Assembly (NCBI GenBank): GCA_947626215.1
Contig: CANQRJ010000048.1
Span: 1 to 9,608, forward strand
Direction of reading: 5' to 3'
Origin: an uncultured Bacilli bacterium
Lineage (GTDB): Bacteria > Bacillota_I > Bacilli_A > RF39 > UBA660
DNA: 9,608 nucleotides
In this document: positions 5,973 through 9,608 of the stretch, piece after piece
Layout: every line of letters starts with the position of its first letter
How positions within the stretch are numbered: position 1 is the first letter of the stretch
Notes under the pieces: generated by a model
Database searches by the model: none
What the model was told of the DNA's origin: nothing
What the model saw: only the letters and a program-made list of their open reading frames with translations
Made by a program: the position numbers and the translations under genes

Positions 5973-6004
5973 AAAAGAAGTGACCAAAAAAACTTCTTTT
6001 TTTT
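5973..6004 (+). terminator. Terminator of the 65-aa gene, placed between the SNF2 promoter and its RBS
   Basis: AAAAGAAGT (5973-5981) pairs perfectly with ACTTCTTTT (5992-6000) around a 10-base loop, with T to 6004. It would stop read-through from the small gene. RNA starting at the SNF2 promoter (about 5979) would lack most of the left arm and so escape it. Confidence 0.6.
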
Positions 6005-6022
6005 CTGGGAGGCGAATGTAAA

Positions 6023-9000
6023 ATGGATGAAGTAAAAAAAGAAATATTAAAAGTAGTAGATCGTTCTGACTACATAAAAGGATTAAATTATGATGAAGAT
6101 GCCTTAGAATATATTAGTGTTGCTACAATTGATAATCAAAAACGTTTCCAGTTTTTGGTTCATTCAGAATCTTCTTATCGTAAATATATGGTTCAAGTGG
6201 ATACCAAATTTAATGAAATAAAAAACACATTTTGTACTTGTCCCCAATTCAATAGTTTTCATAGTTGTAAACATGTTGCCGCGTGCTTAGTTTGTTATTC
6301 GGATAAAATTTTAAATTCGATAGATGAAAAAAATGTTGAAAAGAAAACAAAACTCTTATTTGATAAATTAGCCAAAGTTTTTGAAAATGATTACACGATA
6401 AAAAAAGAAGTTTTAGTGGTACCTTCTTTAACCATTGAAAATAGTTATTATTATGATGCCGTTTCCCTAAAAGTAAAAATAGGAGAAGAAAAATTGTATG
6501 CCTTATTAAATAAGTTTAATTCTTTTCGTTTGGCTTTAAAACAAGAAGAAACCTATTACTTTGGAACCAATTTTACATATGACCCTCAAAAACATTTTTT
6601 TAGTGAAAAATCAGAAAAACTTTTTCAAATTATTAGTAACTTAGTTGTAAGAAGATACACGAATGGAAACTCCATTGTTTTAGATGATGACAGTGTAAAA
6701 GACATATTAAATCTTTATAAAGAAGGAATTGAAATCGAAGAATATGGATTTTGTCCTAGAGAAGAAGGATTTCCTATTCCAATTTCTTTATCAAAAGAGG
6801 GAAATCAATACAAAATGATATTTCAAAATGATATCGATGAACCTCAAAAATTAACCGAAGACTATGAGTATGTTTATTTTAATCAAAAAATCTATCACTT
6901 AAATAAACAACAAAGATTTTTATTAAAAGAATGTAAAGCTCAAAGAATTAAAGAATTACAATTTCAAGAAAAAGATTTTCCAACCTTTCAAAAATCTTTA
7001 TTCCGTGTTGTAAAAGATCATATAGAAATGGATTCTTCACTAGATCATTTAATTATGGAATTTAAACCAGACGTTCATTTTTATTTTGATTTGAATGAAG
7101 ACGATATTACTTGCATTCCAAAATTTGTATATAAAGGAGAAGAAGTTTCTTATTTTGAAGAAAAAACAAACATTATTAGAGATGTGGATTATGAAAAAAT
7201 GGTAGTACAAGAACTCGTTCCATACGGATTCCAAAAAGGGGAAAAAGAATTTGTTTTATTTGATTTTGACTTACTTTGTGAATTCATGGATGGAGGTTTA
7301 GAGGAATTATCAGAAAAATATTCAGTCTATACCTCTGAAAAATTAAAAGATAAAAAAGTGTTAAAGAAAAACAATGTAGTCACTCATTTTACAATAGGAC
7401 AAGACCAAATTTTACATTATGATTTTAATTTAGAAGGAGTTTCAAACGATGAATTAGATTCTATTTTATCTTCTATAAAAGGAAAAAAGAAATACTATCG
7501 TTTAAAAAATGGAAACATATTATCCTTAGACCAAAAAAATTTAAAAGAGCTAAGTGATTTAACAACGGAATTAGAATTAAATGGAGAAGGTGGCACCATC
7601 CCTAAATATCGTGCTTTATATTTAGATTCCTTAAGAGAAAAAAAATATGGAATTATTAAAACGGATTCATTATTTCAAAACTTTATTAATCAATTTAAAA
7701 CTTTCCAAAATGTAAACATAGATTTTACAAAAGAAGAAGAAAGTCTCTTAAGAGATTATCAAAAAGACGGTGTAAAATGGTTGTATACAATTTGTAAATG
7801 TGGTTTTGGAGGAATTTTAGCAGATGAAATGGGATTAGGAAAATCACTACAAACCATTCTATTCTTTTCTAAATTACTAGAAGAAGATAAGGAAAGCAAA
7901 TTTTTAATTGTTTGCCCGACTTCTTTAGTCTATAACTGGGAAAATGAATTTAACAAGTTTGCACCTTCCTTGAAATATCAAGTTTTTGCCGGAAATCGAA
8001 ACGAAAGAAGAAAATCTTTAGAAGAATTTAAAGGAAGTGTTTATATTACAAGTTACGGACTCTTAAGAGAAGATATAGAATTTTATAAAGAAAAAACTTT
8101 CGAAGTATTTGTAATAGATGAAGCTCAAAATATCAAAAACCCTAAAACAGGTCTTGCCAAAGCAGTAAAAAGTATTGGAGCCAAAACAAAAATGGCATTG
8201 ACCGGAACACCAATTGAAAATTCCATCGTTGAATTATGGAGTATCTTTGATTTTATTATGCCAGGATTTTTATCAAGTTTAGTAAAATTTCAGGAACGTT
8301 ATAAAATAAAAGATTTTGATGAAGAAACAAATACTCTTCTTGCCAATTTAAAAGAACAAATTAAACCTTTTATTTTAAGAAGAAAGAAAAAGGATGTTAT
8401 AAAAGATTTACCAGATAAAATTGAAAATAATATTTATATTGATTTAGACGAAGAACAAAAGAAACTCTATGCCGCCGAAGTAAAATATGCGAATGAAGAA
8501 ATGGATAAGTTGATTTCTAATGGTGGATTTACAAAAAATAAAATGATAATCTTAAGTTTATTAACAAGATTAAGACAAATATGCATTGATCCAAGAATAA
8601 TCATTGAAAATTACAAAGGTGGAAGTGCTAAAATTGAAAATTTAATAAAAATTGTGAAAGAAGTTGTATCTAATGGTCATAAAATTTTACTTTTTACAAG
8701 TTTTAAAACGGCTTTAGAATTAGTTCGAGATGAATTAGATAAAGAATATATTACAAGTTATACCATTGCCGGAGATGTAACAAGTAAAAAAAGACAAATG
8801 CTTGTAGATGCCTTCAATAAAGATCAGACAAACGTTTTCTTAATTATGTTAAAAAGTGGTGGAACAGGTCTTAACCTTACCAGTGCCGATGTTGTCATTC
8901 ATTTAGATTTATGGTGGAATCCTCAAGCCGAAAATCAAGCCACTGATAGAACTCACCGAATTGGTCAAACAAAAACAGTAGAAGTAATTAAACTGATTTC

Positions 9001-9157
9001 CAAAGGAACCATTGAAGAGAAAATTTTAAAACTTCAAGAAAAGAAAAAAATTCTTTCTGATAAAATGATTGAAGAAGATATGGAAAACCATGAATATTTA
9101 AAAAATATGACAGAAGAAGATATTAGAGATCTATTAGCTTATGAAAATAAAGAGTAA
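6023..9157 (+). CDS. SWIM zinc-finger SNF2-family DNA helicase/translocase
   Basis: The 1044-aa protein begins with a SWIM zinc-finger: C71-T-C73, then C82-K-H84. A long middle region (about 100-570) is consistent with the bacterial SNF2-associated domain. The SNF2 ATPase follows: DEMGLGKS (601-608, Walker A Lys607), DEAQ (699-702), LTGTP (726-730), then helicase motif V TGLNL (948-952) and motif VI DRTHRIGQ (975-982). The DEAQ box and HRIGQ are hallmarks of SNF2/RapA-type double-stranded DNA translocases, which move along DNA and displace bound proteins without full strand separation. SWIM modules bind DNA or protein. Length fits SWIM-bearing Bacillota homologues. GGGAGG lies 10 bases before the ATG. 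It is cytoplasmic and transcribed alone. Its targets, such as stalled RNA polymerase or repair intermediates, cannot be read from the sequence. Confidence 0.95.
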   Translation: MDEVKKEILKVVDRSDYIKGLNYDEDALEYISVATIDNQKRFQFLVHSESSYRKYMVQVDTKFNEIKNTFCTCPQFNSFHSCKHVAACLVCYSDKILNSIDEKNVEKKTKLLFDKLAKVFENDYTIKKEVLVVPSLTIENSYYYDAVSLKVKIGEEKLYALLNKFNSFRLALKQEETYYFGTNFTYDPQKHFFSEKSEKLFQIISNLVVRRYTNGNSIVLDDDSVKDILNLYKEGIEIEEYGFCPREEGFPIPISLSKEGNQYKMIFQNDIDEPQKLTEDYEYVYFNQKIYHLNKQQRFLLKECKAQRIKELQFQEKDFPTFQKSLFRVVKDHIEMDSSLDHLIMEFKPDVHFYFDLNEDDITCIPKFVYKGEEVSYFEEKTNIIRDVDYEKMVVQELVPYGFQKGEKEFVLFDFDLLCEFMDGGLEELSEKYSVYTSEKLKDKKVLKKNNVVTHFTIGQDQILHYDFNLEGVSNDELDSILSSIKGKKKYYRLKNGNILSLDQKNLKELSDLTTELELNGEGGTIPKYRALYLDSLREKKYGIIKTDSLFQNFINQFKTFQNVNIDFTKEEESLLRDYQKDGVKWLYTICKCGFGGILADEMGLGKSLQTILFFSKLLEEDKESKFLIVCPTSLVYNWENEFNKFAPSLKYQVFAGNRNERRKSLEEFKGSVYITSYGLLREDIEFYKEKTFEVFVIDEAQNIKNPKTGLAKAVKSIGAKTKMALTGTPIENSIVELWSIFDFIMPGFLSSLVKFQERYKIKDFDEETNTLLANLKEQIKPFILRRKKKDVIKDLPDKIENNIYIDLDEEQKKLYAAEVKYANEEMDKLISNGGFTKNKMIILSLLTRLRQICIDPRIIIENYKGGSAKIENLIKIVKEVVSNGHKILLFTSFKTALELVRDELDKEYITSYTIAGDVTSKKRQMLVDAFNKDQTNVFLIMLKSGGTGLNLTSADVVIHLDLWWNPQAENQATDRTHRIGQTKTVEVIKLISKGTIEEKILKLQEKKKILSDKMIEEDMENHEYLKNMTEEDIRDLLAYENKE

Positions 9158-9183
9158 GAATATTGTTTTCTTATTCTTTTTTT
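9156..9183 (+). terminator. Intrinsic terminator of the SNF2 helicase gene
   Basis: AAGAATA (9156-9162) pairs with TATTCTT (9172-9178) around a 9-base loop and runs into a T-tract to 9183. The stem overlaps the stop codon. The rest of the gap to 9240 is AT-rich with only a weak TAACA/TGTTA dyad. Confidence 0.6.
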
Positions 9184-9242
9184 ATAAAACGACTAACAGT
9201 TTTTTGTTATATTTTAAGAAATAATAAAAAAATTTTAAATCA

Positions 9243-9286
9243 TTCGACACCGTTCGACAAATTTTTCGAAATTTGTGTTGTAGAAT
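9243..9286 (+). promoter_or_regulatory. Conserved control region of the right nuclease copy
   Basis: TTCGAC occurs at 9243 and 9253, followed by the dyad ACAAATTT-TTCG-AAATTTGT (9257-9276) and TAGAAT (9281-9286) as a possible -10. The dyad would overlap the -35 zone, a place where an autoregulating protein could block transcription. No good -35 is seen. Confidence 0.5.
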
Positions 9287-9312
9287 ATAGAACTTGGAAA
9301 GTGAGGTGAATT

Positions 9313-9608
9313 ATGTCGAAATTTTTTACTGCTAAGAATGACAAGGTCTTTAAAGCTATATTTTCGGATCCAAGTGATACAGAACTTCTAGAGACACTTT
9401 TAAGTCTAATCTTTAAAAAGAAAGTTTCTAATATTACTTTTTCCAATACAGAACTTCTAAAAAGAAATGTAGTAGAAAGAGCAAAAATAGTAGACTTTAT
9501 AGCTACAGTAGATGGAGTAAAAACACATATAGAAATGAACTCATCAGATCAAAGTTGGCTTCATTTAAGAAACTTAAACTTTTTCAGTACCATTTTTAGT
9601 AAAGAGAC
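9313..9608 (+). CDS. Rpn/PDDEXK-family nuclease or putative transposase (partial, 3' end outside the window)
   Basis: The first 98 codons are open and run off the edge. The N-terminal KNDKVFKAIF (8-17) and the core Asp in IVDF, followed by THIEMN with the catalytic Glu, fit the PDDEXK_2/Rpn family. These proteins are related to RpnA of E. coli, a DNA endonuclease that promotes RecA-independent recombination; family members usually run to about 250-350 aa. The third core position is N (E-M-N), where the family often has Q or K. GAGGTG lies 6 bases before the ATG. Compared with the left copy, all ten coding differences outside the insertion are silent, so the protein has been conserved. Codons 88-95 match the tRNA-His trailer hairpin. 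Biological role is inferred from family. Confidence 0.85.
   Translation, partial: MSKFFTAKNDKVFKAIFSDPSDTELLETLLSLIFKKKVSNITFSNTELLKRNVVERAKIVDFIATVDGVKTHIEMNSSDQSWLHLRNLNFFSTIFSKE

Larger units (their letters stand above)
9241..9608. repeat. Right arm of the long inverted repeat
   Basis: This is the counterpart of 1-405 on the opposite strand. It holds the same control block and the intact 5' part of the nuclease gene, without the 26-bp insertion. Homology begins at CATTCGACA and is still unbroken at the window edge. Confidence 0.93.

Noticed and set aside
6016..6021. ATG-TAA start-stop just upstream of the SNF2 start, as a possible regulatory mini-ORF
   Set aside because: It is only 3 bases from the GGGAGG site, too close for good initiation; the ATG at 6023 explains the site. 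Probably chance.
9243..9276. TTCGAC units as a CRISPR-like or origin iteron array
   Set aside because: Only two or three short units with no spacers, and tied to the start of one gene.
1..9608. The whole window as a composite transposon bounded by two nuclease copies
   Set aside because: The interior carries ordinary chromosomal genes including tRNA-His, the copies read outward, their 3' ends are not seen and no target duplication is visible.

Overview
The window looks like chromosomal DNA from a low-GC Bacillota, probably a gut-type Bacilli or Mollicutes relative. It is AT-rich, has strong Shine-Dalgarno sites, and carries Bacilli-style genes: an Ig-domain peptidoglycan deacetylase, a SWIM/SNF2 helicase and a LigD-type repair protein. 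Every tryptophan I checked is TGG and the large genes have no in-frame TGA, so the standard bacterial code fits and the Mycoplasma code does not. The placement is inference; there is no 16S rRNA or other marker.

Layout. Both ends carry copies of one gene of the PD-(D/E)XK Rpn/putative transposase family, in inverted orientation and reading outward (1-405 left, 9241-9608 right). The left copy is broken by a 26-bp palindromic insertion at the catalytic Glu codon. Inside, on the + strand, is a likely operon: a stand-alone ClpB-NBD1-like AAA+ ATPase (513-1451), a 2,4-diaminopentanoate dehydrogenase-like oxidoreductase (1456-2520) and a membrane-anchored polysaccharide deacetylase (2552-3982). Convergent to it is a LigD protein with phosphoesterase and polymerase domains but no ligase domain (3992-5395, -). 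A tRNA-His(GTG) gene follows on the - strand (5568-5644) with a trailer of three hairpins. A divergent promoter drives a 65-aa membrane protein (5725-5922), and then comes a 1044-aa SWIM/SNF2 helicase (6023-9157).

How it fits together. LigD and SNF2 are DNA-maintenance genes, but nothing shows that they work together, and the three-gene operon has no obvious common theme. The most unusual signal links the tRNA-His trailer to the flanking nuclease genes. A 25-nt stretch at 5501-5525 is identical to codons 88-95 of both nuclease copies. It forms the loop and inner stem of a perfect 11-bp hairpin. Because tRNA-His is read from the - strand, the trailer RNA would be exactly antisense to the nuclease mRNA. 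This suggests either a tRNA-linked antisense RNA controlling the nuclease family, or a gene relic captured downstream of the tRNA.
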